Assembly: GCA_029379385.1 (NCBI GenBank) | Contig: CM055606.1 | Coordinates: 19,927,142-19,991,141 of the forward strand | Length of the DNA: 64,000 nt | Reading direction: 5' to 3' | From: Quillaja saponaria | Lineage: Eukaryota > Streptophyta > Magnoliopsida > Fabales > Quillajaceae | In this document: positions 8,914 to 22,000 of the stretch, piece by piece | Layout: every line of letters begins with the position of its first letter | Position numbering within the stretch: the stretch's first letter is position 1 | The notes under the pieces: generated by a model | What the model was told of the DNA's origin: nothing | Database searches by the model: none | Seen by the model: only the letters and a program-made list of their open reading frames with translations | Translations under genes and position numbers: made by a program

Positions 8914-11699
8914 TTTGTACTCTAAAAGAAGTGTCTAATTTGACCTCAATTAGAACCTCCATGAGATTTTATCTTTCACCAATCTAGGGCTGTCTGCTTT
9001 CTTTTTTATTATAATATGTAATATTTAGAGGACTTCAAGAAAATGGTTACCGATGAATATTTATAAGGTGGTCCTTAATTGAGGCAGAATATTAAAGAAT
9101 AAATGCTGCTTTTATTTGTAAGTATTACTGTGTGCAGAATTATATTGTTGCAGGACATCAGTTCGGTTGTTTTATATGTTGTTGGCTGAGAATAATAACT
9201 ACATATTCTCTCAGATCTGAGGAAACTCATCCCCTCGTGACTGCTCTGAATGTACAAATGTCCACTGTATTATTGGTCTCTCTCTCTCAAAATTTTGTAG
9301 CCAATTTTTATTTTGTAATTTTCTTTTTTTGTTGCCATAGTTATTATATATGTGTAATGATTTCTAGCTCAGAGAAGCAAACAGAAATTTCAGAGAGAGA
9401 GAGAGAATTAATTTCCTGGTACTTCACTATCTTGTTGATTTGTTTTCTTCTTTTATACAAGACAAGTAAGAGATAAGTCATGTGAAACCTCAATCTGGAA
9501 TATTACACTGTGTCTTAACCTGTAAGATCCTCATCTTTCTCGAGTGGTTACTAGCTACCTACCAATGTCATATACCCAAGCATAAAAAATATTTGCACCT
9601 TTAAGTTTCATGAATCCACCCAGATAGCCCTACTACTCATATATATGCACCAACAATTTGTCCAGAGTCAATTGTTGTCGTCACTCATTTTGACAATTAA
9701 ATTTTAAAACAATATTAGAAATGTTATGTATGTATATTAATTCTCTACGTTGACAAAAGTGTATAACAAGATTGTACATATAAAACGGGTAAGAGATTAA
9801 AACCCTAACCTAAGAGCTCAAGTTTTTTGTGTAATGAGGTTTTTTAAGATATCATTGTCCACTTGACTAACTAATTGGTGCATTTTGCAAATAATGTTGA
9901 ACCTACCTAGTTAGAGAATTGACAATGTCATAGTTTCTGACCCTAGTGAATACAATTTTGATGTGCCCAAAAGATAAAGCTTTTCCATTTGCTTTTGTTT
10001 AGCAGTAGCAAGTAATTTGGGATAGAGAACAACCTGTGGCTATATACGGATATTTCATCACCAATTATTGTTCAATTGGGTAAGACAATGACCTACCCAT
10101 ACTTAACATGAAGTAAATTCTTAATTTTCGTTTTTCTCTCTTTTTAAGTTCTCATAATTATTGATCAGGATTCCACATGCTAAATTGGGTACATGTCTGC
10201 TTCATGAACCCAATTGGTTGGGGTTTCTCAGCCATATATTCATTTAGGTTTGCCAAACCAATTGTTTCAATTCAATCACTCATCTGAAATTGGTAACCCT
10301 GTTTGTGTTGAATTTCATGCTAACATATCAAAAACCTAGTTGAGATAAGGACATGTATATGCATGCACATGTTATCAATCAGTCTATTAATTGCAAGTTT
10401 AAACACATGATGTCTGTCTACCATTTTCTTAAAGAGTCTCAGTTTTACAAAATTTACTCTATCCATGAAATTTCTCATCCTGAAGAGAATGTCTATGATA
10501 CTGTGTTTTTCACACTGTCTGCAAGACTTTAGGCTTTTCACTGCAAAATTTCAAATAAAAAATATTTCCAATATGTAATGATTGTTGAATTACTTTCTGT
10601 TATTCTTGTGACTATGAAGATGAAAGCAAGTCTAATTACAGTTACAGTGTAAGCACATGGAATGTTCCAATAAAGTTAACAATCAAAAGGTAATTGTAAG
10701 ATGATTGGCACCAATTTTTTGAGTTTTACATTTTATTTTATTTTGGTTTTAAAGTACCCAAAAAGAGGTCAGAGATAGAGTGGTGACTTCTTGCACAACA
10801 TGATGATGTCTACAAGTGGGTAATAGTATTGCAAAGGGAAATGGCTTTATTACCTTATTGTCTATCTCTTTCTCTCTCTCTGTAATTTGAGGCAGTGAAG
10901 GTAATGTGACAAACATAAAAGCTGAGGTTGAAATAATGTGAGGAACACACTATACATTATTTACTTACTACAAAACATTGGGCCCTTAATGGTCAAACTT
11001 TTTTCCATCTTTAGGTTACATCCTAACATGGCTTATTCATTAGGTTTTTTCTTTCTTTTTTCCCTTTTACTTAAATCATTCCTTTCAAGACTTTCAAAAA
11101 GTGGAGGAAGGGTATCACCTCTCAATAATGACATGATGGAAAAATTCTCAACGTTAAGTTCTTTTTTTTTTTTTCATTTTCAAAAAAATAAAAAATAAAA
11201 ATTAAGGGGAAGAGATTGAAGAATCTAAAGCTAATGAACTTGAGTTAGGTCTGTTTAAAGTTTATTTATTTATTTATATATATGACATGATGACTATCCT
11301 ATTTTACATAGAGAAAAAGGGAAATAATTAAGAAAAGAGAATAAAAGAAGTTTAAAGGTTTTGGAGTGAAGCAAAGTGATAATACTTACTTTATCATGGT
11401 ATTATTTCATTGTACAAGAACTAATTGAATAGTTGGATACTAAATGCATTATTGGGGGAATGGACCGAAAAATTGGCCCAACCTGTTATCACACCAGATT
11501 TGCGCGGTGTTGAAAAATTTGCCTCTATTTTAGTAGATTCTATAAAGGATTAAACTTTATCATTGCACTAACAAGATCATTCACAACCAACCTTCTGCTA
11601 ATAATAGCATTCCCACTTTGTGATTAGTATTTCTCTCACAGGCATAGTATCCTTTAAACTATGAGAGGAAGAAAGGGAACGCCATTGTTACTGAAGAGA

Positions 11700-12200
11700 T
11701 ATATTAAAGTCTAAATTCCATATATTTAAACGATTTGAAATAATTTGAAATGATCTAGAAAGTTTTGAAAGGTTCTAAAACAGTTTTAGATTGGTTTGAA
11801 AGTTTTAAAATATTTACAGAAGGTTTTGAAACATGATGAAGGTCTAAGAAAGTTTTCGAGAGAGGTGGAACATCCTTGGAAGACTATGGAATAATCTAGA
11901 ATTTTAAAGAAAATTCTTACGTAATACTATAAAATACTTTAGAACCTTGCACATAAATCTAGTATACCTAAATATTTCTTGTAACCTTAAATATTTTTTA
12001 CTTAGGATAGAGAATTCTAAAGAATGATTGTGGACTGTTAGATTGGTTAAATCTACACCATTGATTAAAAAAAGTAAAATAGTATAAATAAGGCAAGTAG
12101 AGTTCATTTGTAAGCATCCAAGGAAAGGTTCAAAGCATCACACGATTAAGGAATAATATATGTTTGTTAACATGTGGGGATTTAAGTATATCATGTGTTG
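11700..12200 (+). mobile_element. Possible LTR or solo-LTR remnant
   Basis: From 11735 to 11835 the sequence is a degenerate string of GAAAGTTTTGAAAGGTTCTAAAA-type motifs. About 250 bp later there is a good TATA box, TATAAATA, at 12083-12090, followed by a leader-like stretch. This layout resembles the promoter part of some plant LTR retrotransposons. I found no target-site duplication, primer-binding site or internal coding region, so it may only be a low-complexity AT-rich stretch. Confidence 0.25.
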
Positions 12201-14043
12201 GAGGAAAACTCCAAGACCATGACAACTATTACTGTTATTTGCAGTAGTTGTTATTTAAAAAAAAAAAAAAAAAGCTTTGCTGGAATTTAGAATATACCCA
12301 TTCTGGAGCTCATTAAAAAGAATTCCCACAAGAAAAATGTACTATCTGGTCTCATTATTTTTCATCTCCCCCAATTTTCCTCTTCCATCAAAATGAGCCC
12401 TAAGATACCTGAGAAGTTACGAGACACCTTGTCAAACAGCTTTGACCACCTAAGAGTACGAAAAAAATTTATTGGCTCATCAGTCACTTCACCACACCCC
12501 AAGACAACAAATAATATATAAATATCCAATGTAAACCTTCAACAAGGTGAATGATGATCAATGCATGAACCCATGGACAAAAGAGATAAATTCTTTCATA
12601 TTGGGCCCAAATGTCTATGACTTGGAGGGATGAATTGCTTAAATACATAAATAATTTAAATTAACAAATCATGCATATATAAATCTAAATTGACTAATCA
12701 AATTGTCATCTGATCAATATTGTTTATCACTTTATTGCCTACTAACCACTATAAAATATTTTATATTAAATTTCATACCAATTCTTGCAGTTGAAGTTTA
12801 AAACAAGTTAGTTAAAAAATAAAAAAAACTAGATTATTCAACAGAATCATTTACTTTGTGTGTAGAAGATTATCCCATTAATTAATTAATTTTCATGACG
12901 TAAGCAATGATATAATTTGATATTAAATTATATTAAAAATTAAATCAGCTACTTGACCTGTGTTTTATTTGTTAATTAACTTTGTTACAGCACTAGGCGG
13001 CTAATCACACTACTAATCATATGCTTCACTAAGAAAATTTTCTTTAATAAATATGTTTCTACGACTATCTCAATTAATCCAATTTGCTTTTATATTACAT
13101 CGGGGTTAAGTAGTGTTGGTGACCGTTAACTAAGTGATTTTAGAGACATTAATTAAGTATATAGCGTTTTTAAAAAACAAAACTAGTTGATATCCATATT
13201 TATTCTCTTGCTTAAATACTATAATATTTTTAGTAATGCAACGATATAAATTTATGTAAAAGTAATTGATGTGTGATAAATAGTATTGATAAATTTATCA
13301 ATCAATTTATAAAAATTTATCATTGACTTTATTGAATTTATTAGTATTAAAAATAGCTTGCGTAAAAATTATTAATTACGCATTTTAATATATTCACCAT
13401 TTATAACCACTCTTGACTTATCAGATATTTCTTAGAAAAAAAAAAAAACTAAAAACGAAGTTTTATGCCGAGCAGTACTGAAAAGGTGGATTTAAATTGA
13501 ACCGTCCATCAATTTTTTTTTTTTTTGTTTTGAAGACTTCAAAAATAATATCTATAAAAATTAAAAAAAATTGTGGAAGTAAAAATTATTTTTATTAAAT
13601 TGAAACTGCTTCACAATCCTTGATATAGGCTTGTTTTAAATTGTTCTACTCTTTTTTTCTTTTTCTTTTTTGTATATAAAATAAGTTAGATAATTCTCAA
13701 TTAGATAAAAAAATATATATATATATTTATTTTAGTTTGTACCTAGTGTCAAATTAAGTAAAAAAAGAGAGGCAAATTTAGTTGGAGTCTGATTCAAGTA
13801 CTACAATTGTTTGTGTCTTACAGATATTGGACATCTGCCTCATCGGTGGGTGGCAAATCTGGCCTGTTTCTTTGGGCTTTGTCCAAATGATGGGCTGGGA
13901 TCAATTTTGTTCCAAGATCTTATTGGGGTTGCAAAATCCCTTAAAATCAAGTTCTTGGTTTTGGTTTGTTTTGTTGTTTCGGTTGTGGCCCAGTTTGTAA
14001 TAAATAAAAAAAAAAAAATTACTAGGGTGAAACATATTCTTAA

Positions 14044-14071
14044 TATAGTGTATATATCTATATATACACTA
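14044..14071. repeat. Palindrome with 12-bp arms
   Basis: ATAGTGTATATA and its exact reverse complement flank a 4-nt centre. Flanks on both sides are AT-rich. It could be the core of a small foldback element or chance in AT-rich DNA; no target-site duplication was recognised. Confidence 0.6.
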
Positions 14072-15653
14072 TAATATTCTTAATAATGTATAATTATAAA
14101 TTCATGTAAAATTGGTTAATAAGTGTGTGATTAGTAGATTAATTTTTGACAAATTTATTAGTGTAAAAAAGTGACATGCATCTAGTGTTACTCCTTTTTT
14201 ACTTTTAATTGCTCATTTTGAAATATTTATTACCTATTTAATGTTTAAATTTTAAATAGAAAAATGTACCCTTTATTAGATAAAATAAATCAAATGGTGT
14301 AATTTATTTATTTTATTTTCTTTATCCACACTTAAAGTCTTAATTTCTCTACTCTCTCTCTCATTCTTATATAAATATGTTGTGGATATATAAAAAATGG
14401 TTGTGAATATAACAATAAACAATAGTCAATAGCACACACGTAATTAATTATTTAGTACATAAATCATGAGAAATTACTTTACTAAAAGTAAACAAAAAAC
14501 TTTTTAAATGTACTAACTTAGTAACATTGATTTCAAATTTATATAGGTTAAAAAACATGTCTCATCCCCAAAATACTAGCATATGTGGGTAAGTGTATGA
14601 TTGCTTCAACATCTTAATCAATTCCTTAATATAGTATATGATCATTGGTAAAAACACTTTCATTTATATAACCCTATACCTAATTAACTCTTAGCCAAAA
14701 AAATTATAGCCTCAAAACTATTATTATCGTAAATTTATGATTAAACAAAATGATGGCCTAATATATTTCAAAAACATGTTATTTTCCTTTAGTGGAAAAC
14801 CAACACAAGCACTTACTCTATTTGTTACGGGTTGGAAAATTCTTCTATTTGTTTCAAGGCCAATGACATTGAGAAATTGAAAAGACAAATTTTGTCACCA
14901 AAATACGACTTAAAAACTTGTGGTTGTAAAGCTTTGAGAGTTGCATATATCATCGTCTTCTCGCTTTCATTACAAAGCTTTCACGCAAGCGATGAATGAA
15001 TTGAAAAGAAAGTTCATCTGTCGGCTGTTCAAATTGAAGAAAAAATATAAAGTGTGCAAAATATCTTGTGTCAGTAATATTGCATTTTCTATTTGGAAAT
15101 TTAATGAATCTTGCTAGATTATCACCATGTGAGGTTTTTATGTGAAATAGCAGCATGTGTTTCCAAATTTTTTTTTTTTTTCCAAAGATAGAAAAAGATG
15201 GAGAAAATTCAAATCTTAAATTATTAGTACAATTAATGGAGAATATATTATATATAAGATATTTATGAGCAATTCCAAGAATCTTTTTTATAGTTTAATC
15301 CTTCTAATTTTTACTTTAACTTGTGCAAAATTAAAATCAAATAGCATGGATTTATCTAAGAGTTACATGTTTTAGTGTTTTTAATATGATAAAGAGTTTT
15401 CATATAAAAAAGTTTGACGATATATGTTACACATTGACAAATTATGTATAAAGTATGTGTAAGAGATTAAAATTTTAATATTAGGAATTCACATAACAAT
15501 TTAAAATCTTGTGTGATATTATTTTTTGCATAGATAAATAAATAAAGATTGAACATTTTTTCCTTAGTTGGTTAGATTAGCGGACAAAAATTAATTGAGC
15601 CAGGGATTCCTTTCATCTCATTAAACACAAAAATCTCCAACGCATGAAAGTAG

Positions 15654-16249
15654 CACGTGCATAATATTGTCAAAGAAATAACAAACGAGACTTAAATTCT
15701 GATCGGTAAAGACGGACTTGTGGCTGGCCAAGGTACGTCCCCCACATGAATATGACCATAACCGTCTTTCTCATAATAAAGAATGGCCATAACCGTCCGT
15801 TCATATACCGCTTCACGCTTGACTGTAAAATCGGCATGGAAGTCTGGGACCCACCTCAGCATAAAATGCCACATCAGAATTCCCACGTGGAATAACCTGT
15901 TGGTCTCACATTTTTAATGGAAATTCTATTGTATTGTCGACCTTGAACCGGGCCCCATTAATGGTAGAATTCTTTGAATTGTACGAAGGAAAATGTAGAT
16001 ACAGAAACATAAAAAAGTCTACAAACCATTGTAAAGTGGGGTACATGTTGTATATTCTTTCGTAGCCGTATATGAATCATGTACATTCATACACATACGA
16101 TGTTATAAAAAAATTTATTTTTTGTTAGATAAGAGTCACACGTGGACTTGTATGTTGTTTCAATGGTTGCGGCTGTCAGTGCTTCAGTCCAAGAAGTCCA
16201 CAACGATGGTCACTTCCAACTTCTTTTTTTATTTTTAGAAAAACACGTG
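15654..16249. promoter_or_regulatory. G-box-rich promoter-like island without an assigned gene
   Basis: Four perfect CACGTG G-boxes lie within 600 bp: 15654-15659 (in GCACGTGC), 15884-15889 (in CCACGTGG), 16139-16144 and 16244-16249 (in CACGTGGC, the classic ABRE/G-box). Two copies of CCATAACCGTC, a MYB-type AACCG site, lie at 15756-15766 and 15787-15797. The block is less AT-rich than its surroundings. It is downstream of the minus-strand MYB gene, so it is not that gene's ordinary promoter. I see no recognisable ORF to pair it with. It may drive an unannotated RNA, act as a distal element or be a decayed promoter. Confidence 0.5.
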
Positions 16250-17013
16250 GCAGCTAATAAACACCTCATTGACTTGGGGACCTCTTCGATGACTTCTCTT
16301 ACAAGCACGCGGCGTACAAAGATTCTCGCCGCCATACCCCTCTTCTGTCTTCTCTAAATTATTTCCATCACGTTTTCTCTTTAGCTTTACTCATTTAAGC
16401 ATTTGATCGAACACCTAGCGGACCAATTCTATAAGACCACGTCTTGAAAATTATTGCCTGCCTTCTCTTCCCTTTTTTGTAATCTAGTCTAGAAACACTT
16501 AAAAAGTCTTGGTTATTCTTATTTTGCTTCCTAGATTAGAAAAGAAAATAAACTTTATTTAATTTAACGTAAATTAGTCCAAATAACATTAACAATCTAT
16601 AAATATTCTGGACTTTAAACTTGGTTCATGTCCCGTAGACAAGGATTTTGAAGCACCCATTTACAATATAAAAATAGTTTCATAAAGACTCTAAGGAAAA
16701 GGTGGTGGAACCAATTATGCACATCTTTGGCACTAGTATTATATTATATCCACTATGCTTCTATAATGCAATCACTTGCTAATTAAATATATAAGGAGAA
16801 AGAATTGGAATAAACAGAAAAATGTTAATTTCAAAGAATTATAACATTAAAGAACCTTAAATTACAAATTATCCCCCCCCAAAATTAGAAAAAGTACAAT
16901 CATATGTCCTTCACAAATCCTATATGAATTCTAGACAAAATTTATTCTATTTTTATGTTCATCAATCTAAATTTCTAAAATTTCACATTCGCCCTCAATT
17001 TGTTTTTTCCATT
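16250..17013. other. Spacer downstream of the MYB stop codon
   Basis: No gene was recognised. The part next to 17013 must include the 3' UTR of the minus-strand MYB gene. A C9 homopolymer lies near 16870. Confidence 0.4.
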
Positions 17014-18592
17014 TCAGATTCCTAGTTGTTGCTGTAAGAAGAACATGTCCTCCACATTCCAAAAATTGTCCGATGTGTCCCCACAGTTGAACCATTGTTG
17101 GTTGTTCTGCTCCATAGCTTGGAAATCCAATCCCTGAGTACCGTAAAAGCCTGATGGGTTGGTCAGTGAGTCTGAGTAGCCAACCTGAGCAGATGTTTGG
17201 AAATAATCCGGATTAGGATTATTGTTATTCCCAGGTACACTGTAAAACTCGGTTAACTCTGAAACTGGTGAAACCTGTGTACCAAACGAGTCCGATGTCG
17301 CAGTACTAGCACTGTTTTCTGGCGTGTAACTTTGTGTAACATGGGCACTCCCAAAGTCATTATGGGAGAGGACCATGTTTGTGTTGTTAATGTTTAAGTT
17401 CTGGTAAGTATTGGTATTGGCGGTGACAGAGGCGGAAGTGGTGGCGGGTGTGGCGGTGACAGAGGCGGAGGCAGCTTGAATACGTTCCATTAATCTGGGC
17501 ATCCAAAGGTAACGCATAGTATCCTTGAATTGCTTGCTGTTCACGTCACATTTGAGTTGCTTGGCATGCTTTTGGACACGAGTTCTCCAATAGTTCTTGA
17601 TCTCGTTGTCTGTTCTTCCAGGTAAACACTGGGCAATTTTTGACCATCTAAAAAATCCAATAAAACCAATTTTCATTAATATAATTTGAATTTTATTAGA
17701 AAAAAATTAATATGCAATCATGGATGCAGTGATCGTTAATTTCCTTACCGGTTTCCCCATCGAGAATGAAGTTCGAGAATTAGGAGCTGTTCTTCAAGTG
17801 TGATGTTTCCACGTCGAACATCTGGCCGGAGATAGTTCAGCCACCTTAATCTGCAGCTCTTACCGGTTCTTTTCAGACCTGTATGTTCAAAACGGTGTAG
17901 TTTGATGAATTAGATTGGTAAAGTTTTTTGCAACAAGTTGAAGACGAAAAACAAAGGACACATTCACTTTAAGCTTTCTCCTATTTATTCTTTTCATTTC
18001 TTTTATGTGAAAGTCAGAGTAATTATCTTCTAAGCATAATAATGTAAATTCCACAACACTTATATATAAAGTGTACCACAAAACCCAAAATAAATTTTAT
18101 GCCATTTGTGTCAAAACTGAAAATTTATGGATCCTTGTCATTGGGTCGGCTCAAAATCGAAGTGACACATCATAGTACCTTAATTGCGGAGTTCTAAATT
18201 TTAATGGAATCCGATGCATTAGCACTGTCCTACCCATTTTGAGAAACCAAAACAAAGAGAAAACAAGTGCGGAAAAACCACACAGAGAAATTCACATGAC
18301 AAAAACAAGTACAAATCACGTTTCGAACATGGTTTTGTTTTTTTGTTTTTTTGTTTTTTTGAAAAATAATAATTGTAGAGCTAGGAGAGAAAATAAAAAA
18401 TAAAAAGAAGGAAAATTGTTTACCTGCAGAGACAGCAAGAGAATTCCAGCGACCTTCACCATGATTAGCAATGTAATTCATGAGAGAAAGGTCTTCATCC
18501 ACAGTCCACGGGCCTCGCCGCAAGTCGGCCATGTCTTCTTCACTTTGAATGGTAGTGGTGATGGAGCTGAAACCTCTTCCTTTTACATCCAT
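17014..18592 (-). CDS. R2R3-MYB transcription factor, subgroup 20 (MYB108/MYB2/MYB78-like)
   Basis: Three exons on the minus strand: 18592-18424, 17878-17749 and 17647-17014, giving 310 residues. The middle exon is 130 bp, as is usual for R2R3-MYB genes. The R2 and R3 repeats occupy roughly residues 23-125, with [49 protein letters not shown] and [11 protein letters not shown]. As in most R2R3 proteins, the first Trp of R3 is replaced (GNITLEEQ). The motif [11 protein letters not shown] just after R3 is the subgroup-20 WxPRL signature. The C-terminus is Ser/Thr/Asn-rich and ends in an acidic, aromatic [15 protein letters not shown] that suits activation. The family acts in the nucleus in stress, jasmonate/ABA, senescence and anther responses. 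The start is the first ATG in frame and matches the family start MD-KGR. One oddity is Val instead of the usual Arg/Lys in [14 protein letters not shown]. Confidence 0.94.
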
Positions 18593-18713
18593 TTCCTTAT
18601 TTGGAGGAACTGATTGATTGAAACCCAAGAGAATTTGATTTAGTTTTTAGAGAGAGAAAAAGAGGAATGATAGAGAGAGAGAGGAACTTGGATTATTGTA
18701 GAGAAGAGTGGGG

Positions 18714-18721
18714 CTTTTATA
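18714..18721 (-). promoter_or_regulatory. TATA box of the MYB gene
   Basis: TATAAAAG on the minus strand, 122 bp upstream of the MYB start codon. It is followed by a CT-rich leader (GA-rich on the plus strand, about 18650-18690). Confidence 0.65.
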
Positions 18722-18875
18722 GAAACAGATGGGTTTGAAAATGAAGGATAAAGAGGACAAGTTGAAATGTGAGAGAACAGAATTTGAAGACGGTGGGGCA
18801 ATTAATTTAATGATTTAATTAACACTTAAACTCGGATTGTAATTATTATGATTACTAAGCAACCGGCTAAGAAGT

Positions 18876-18898
18876 TTGACTCTTTTGACAGTTTGACT
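18876..18898. promoter_or_regulatory. Cluster of three W-box-type cores
   Basis: On the plus strand TTGACT (18876-18881), TTGACA (18885-18890) and TTGACT (18893-18898) lie within 23 bp, about 285-305 bp upstream of the MYB ATG. TTGACC/T is the WRKY-binding core; the middle copy has only the TTGAC part. This suits a stress-induced MYB, but WRKY control is inferred. Confidence 0.5.
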
Positions 18899-19033
18899 TT
18901 CTCCACCTTCATTTTGTGTGCGCGTGCGTGCCATTGAGTTTATCGTTTGCATACCAATTTTCTTTTCTTTTCTTTCTTTTGAAAAATGAACAACTTAATA
19001 ATAATACTTTTTTTATTTTTTATTTTTCACAAA

Positions 19034-19089
19034 CCTTAATCCTAATCCTAATTCTAACTCTAACTCTAATACTAATCCTAATCCTAATT
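19034..19089. repeat. Degenerate CCTAAT/CTCTAA hexamer repeat
   Basis: About nine imperfect hexamers (CCTAAT, TCTAAC, TCTAAT, ACTAAT) run in tandem. They resemble but do not match the plant telomere unit CCCTAAA, so this is better read as a simple-sequence repeat. Confidence 0.75.
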
Positions 19090-22000
19090 TTATTAAAATT
19101 CTGACTCTCTCATAAGTATTGTTTTACAAACTTGACATTACAAAAATTATTTAAATTTTAAATTATTTTATTATTTAAATTACACCTTATTGAGTAAAAT
19201 TTAATAATTATTTGGTCCAACAGATTTGTAACTATTGATTTGAGAAGACCCAATAAAGCTGAGTTCTAAAAAAAATTTCAAATTATTGATGTATAGCTGT
19301 AAAGTCGAATTTTAAAGACGAATTTTTCTTCTTAATTTTTCATTTTTTCAATATGCATGAGTTTTTCCATTTTGTCAATTTATACAAGTTATTTCTTTAT
19401 ACATTTAAAGTTGATGCCGTTACCATTCTGTTACTTAAAAACTAACTAACAAAGCGAATAATTAATAACGTCGTCAACATCAACCTCATACAGATTGAGT
19501 AATAAATTAAATCACGAATTGATAAAATAAAATTTACTTTCTTACCTAGTGTATGTTACAATAATTTTCTAGAAAATATTTACAGATAATTGGTATATCA
19601 TTCATTAAAATATCTTTATAAGTGGTGTTCAAACACCCCTAATATACCAAAAAAATATTACAGTTAATTGAAACTCGTAGTAACCTCTTCCCTTTATTGT
19701 CCCCACTGAAATTAAATAGCGGGACCAAATTTTTTGATATATCAAGCTTGCATGGACCACCTTATAGTTAATTATATATTTCATAAAGTGAAATTAAAAA
19801 TGTGTTTTATTGTTGTTAATATACAATATGATCAGAAAACATATTATTTTTCAGATAAGATCAAGAATCATTATCATAAAGGCTAGGCAAGGTATAGAAG
19901 GAACCCAGAAAATTTAATTAATTTCCTTAATTGTTTGAGAAAAAAGTAGTCCAATTTATATTGTATGATCACTATGAGTAACAAAAACATTAAGGGAAAT
20001 TCTACTAGATTTGAATAATAGCATGAAGAACATGTGGTATAAGAAATTAAACTAAAAGATATATACCTGTAAATGTTGCAATTTATATATACTTGCTAAA
20101 TTCTACTGTATCCAATACTTGTATCTTCTGCCGAAAACAAGATTATAATCTTTTTTTTTGGACGGTGTGTAACTTTGATGTTATTAATATTAATATTCTC
20201 CTATGAGTATGAAACGCCACTGTATATAATTGCTTGCATCTGATAAAGCAATGGGGATTAGCTAGGGAGCCACCAAAAATGGAAGAACTAATTATAATAT
20301 TGTATTTTAAAATAATTAGATTAATCACTTTAAGTAGTTGCCCTGTTGATAAGAACATTTATTTATTTCTTTGATTTTTTAGATTAAAAACTTCTAGAAG
20401 ATGTCGTAAGAAATAAAATTTTCTAAATTTTGATCGAATTGGAAATATAATTTAATAAAAATATACGTAAAGTAACTCGAACACCAACTGATTGCTAAAC
20501 TAAAAATAATTAAGGCTTAAATATAATAATCATCAATTAATTTATCTTATAGCTAGCTTGAACTCTAAGTGGATATATACGTGTAAGCATTGCACAAATT
20601 ATAATTAATCATCCTATCATTCTCTTCTTCTTTTTTAATAATTATATATTGATCAAAGATTCCATCATTTAAATAGTTACATTGATAAAGGCTTTTTCTT
20701 TTTCCATTTTTAGTGACATGAAAAAGATGTGCTAGCTTGAGATTTCTTTTTAAAAGGTCATCTCAAAAGAAAATGGGAAGGAGATTACTATAAATCTCAA
20801 TTTTTTAACTAATTAATTCTCTCAACTCTGAATTGAGATTTCCTATTAAATGCTTGTACTTATATTTATAGTAATTATATATATAATTTATATTTTTCTG
20901 AGGGAATTTTCTTTTTTGGTCTAGCACTTTTTGTTTCTCATAAAAAGTAAATTAAATTGAGTCAAATTGTATATATTATTAGTAATATAATAACACAATG
21001 CACATTTTAAAACTTCACTTTATCCCCATGACTCTATCACATCACAAATTCATGCTTAATCTCATGTTTATATTTTTTAAATATAAACTTTTTTTTAGAG
21101 AAAAAGACATTCTCAATTGCAATTGTATAGTGCACGAGGAGATAAATGATTCTTAATTTTTATTAATCTTGACATAGTTGTTCAAAAATAAAAACTAATA
21201 ATTTTTATTTTTTTTAATTCTTTCGGCTCGAAGGAAGCTCATTAAATCTATATATCATGAGCTACACATCGGAATAACTCATATTTTATATTTTCTCAGT
21301 TTGAGTAAAGGTGGAATTCATTCACATATCTTCAATATCAATATTAAATAATTTTACCAATTGAAGTAATGACACCATTAAACTAGTCACTGTTCTAAGA
21401 AATTATTTACATGTAATCCTTACTCTATTAGTCTATTTATGTGATGGAAACTTGAAGAAAAACTGCCTTCAATAATGTCTAGTGCCGCTAATTGGGGAAA
21501 ATTGCCATGTGCACCACTAATTAATTATCAATAAATGATGTATTTATGATTAAGTACACACTTTTTATTATTTAATAAATTTTTAGATTCGATATTTTAA
21601 GAATACTTATTAAGATGTAATAAATATTTTTAAGAGTTAAAATTGTAAACAAATAATAATTATGTATTAAAGAATATTAAAAATATAACTAATTATTATA
21701 ATACATGTTATAAATTTCTTTATTTATAATATATTAACATCACTCGCACAAAAAAAAATATTTGTTTAATTGTTATGGACCACATCGTATGGAAATTATT
21801 GTGATTGTAGACTTGTATTAATGCTTAAATTAAGCCAATATTATATTCTAAGAATCATTCTTTTTTAGGTTGATTGTCTGTTCCGGCACAGGAAATCCAA
21901 TATTAAAAAAAAAAAAAAAAGAGTAAAATAATACTGTATTGGGTGATCCAGTGTGAAAAGGGTTTTGATACATCTAAAAAGGCACAGGTCTAGAGAGATT

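Larger units (their letters stand above)
8122..9125 (+). ncRNA. TAS3: TAS3 trans-acting siRNA precursor
   Basis: TAS3 transcripts are bound by AGO7-miR390 at two sites, copied by RDR6/SGS3 and diced by DCL4 into 21-nt siRNAs. The tasiARF products silence ARF2, ARF3 and ARF4, affecting leaf polarity, phase change and lateral roots. All diagnostic parts are present in order: a short peptide ORF (8208-8235 joined to 8493-8644), a 5' miR390 site (8654-8674), two adjacent tasiARF units (8733-8753 and 8754-8774) and a 3' miR390 site (8893-8913). The probable intron is 8236-8492. The 3' end is uncertain; AATAAA at 9098-9103 suggests an end near 9125, and the RNA may run longer. In Arabidopsis TAS3a is a close neighbour of UPL6, which also lies downstream here. 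Identification is firm; the ends are inferred. Confidence 0.93.
9126..15640. other. AT-rich intergenic region
   Basis: No protein-coding exon is recognised between TAS3 and the G-box island. The stretch contains poly-A/T tracts, a possible LTR remnant (11700-12200) and a 12-bp-arm palindrome at 14044-14071. Part of 9126-9480 could be TAS3 3' sequence if the transcript runs past the first AATAAA. Confidence 0.5.

Noticed and set aside
13782..14074. Hydrophobic ORFs of 72-87 residues at 13.8-14.0 kb
   Set aside because: No family resemblance, two overlapping frames and no splice or promoter context. Not supported as a gene.
15692..16357. Small ORFs inside the G-box island
   Set aside because: Neither the minus-strand nor the plus-strand frame resembles a known protein, and no exon structure is evident.
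16388..16401. 14-base match to miR828 (reverse strand TGCTTAAATGAGTA)
   Set aside because: No complementary arm is found within a few hundred bases, so there is no hairpin. It is likely chance in AT-rich sequence.
18593..18628. Twelve-residue N-terminal extension of the MYB protein
   Set aside because: The upstream frame opens at TTG, not ATG. The ATG at 18592 matches the family start.
19034..19089. Interstitial telomere repeat
   Set aside because: The units are CCTAAT/TCTAAC hexamers, not the plant CCCTAAA heptamer. Treated as a simple repeat.
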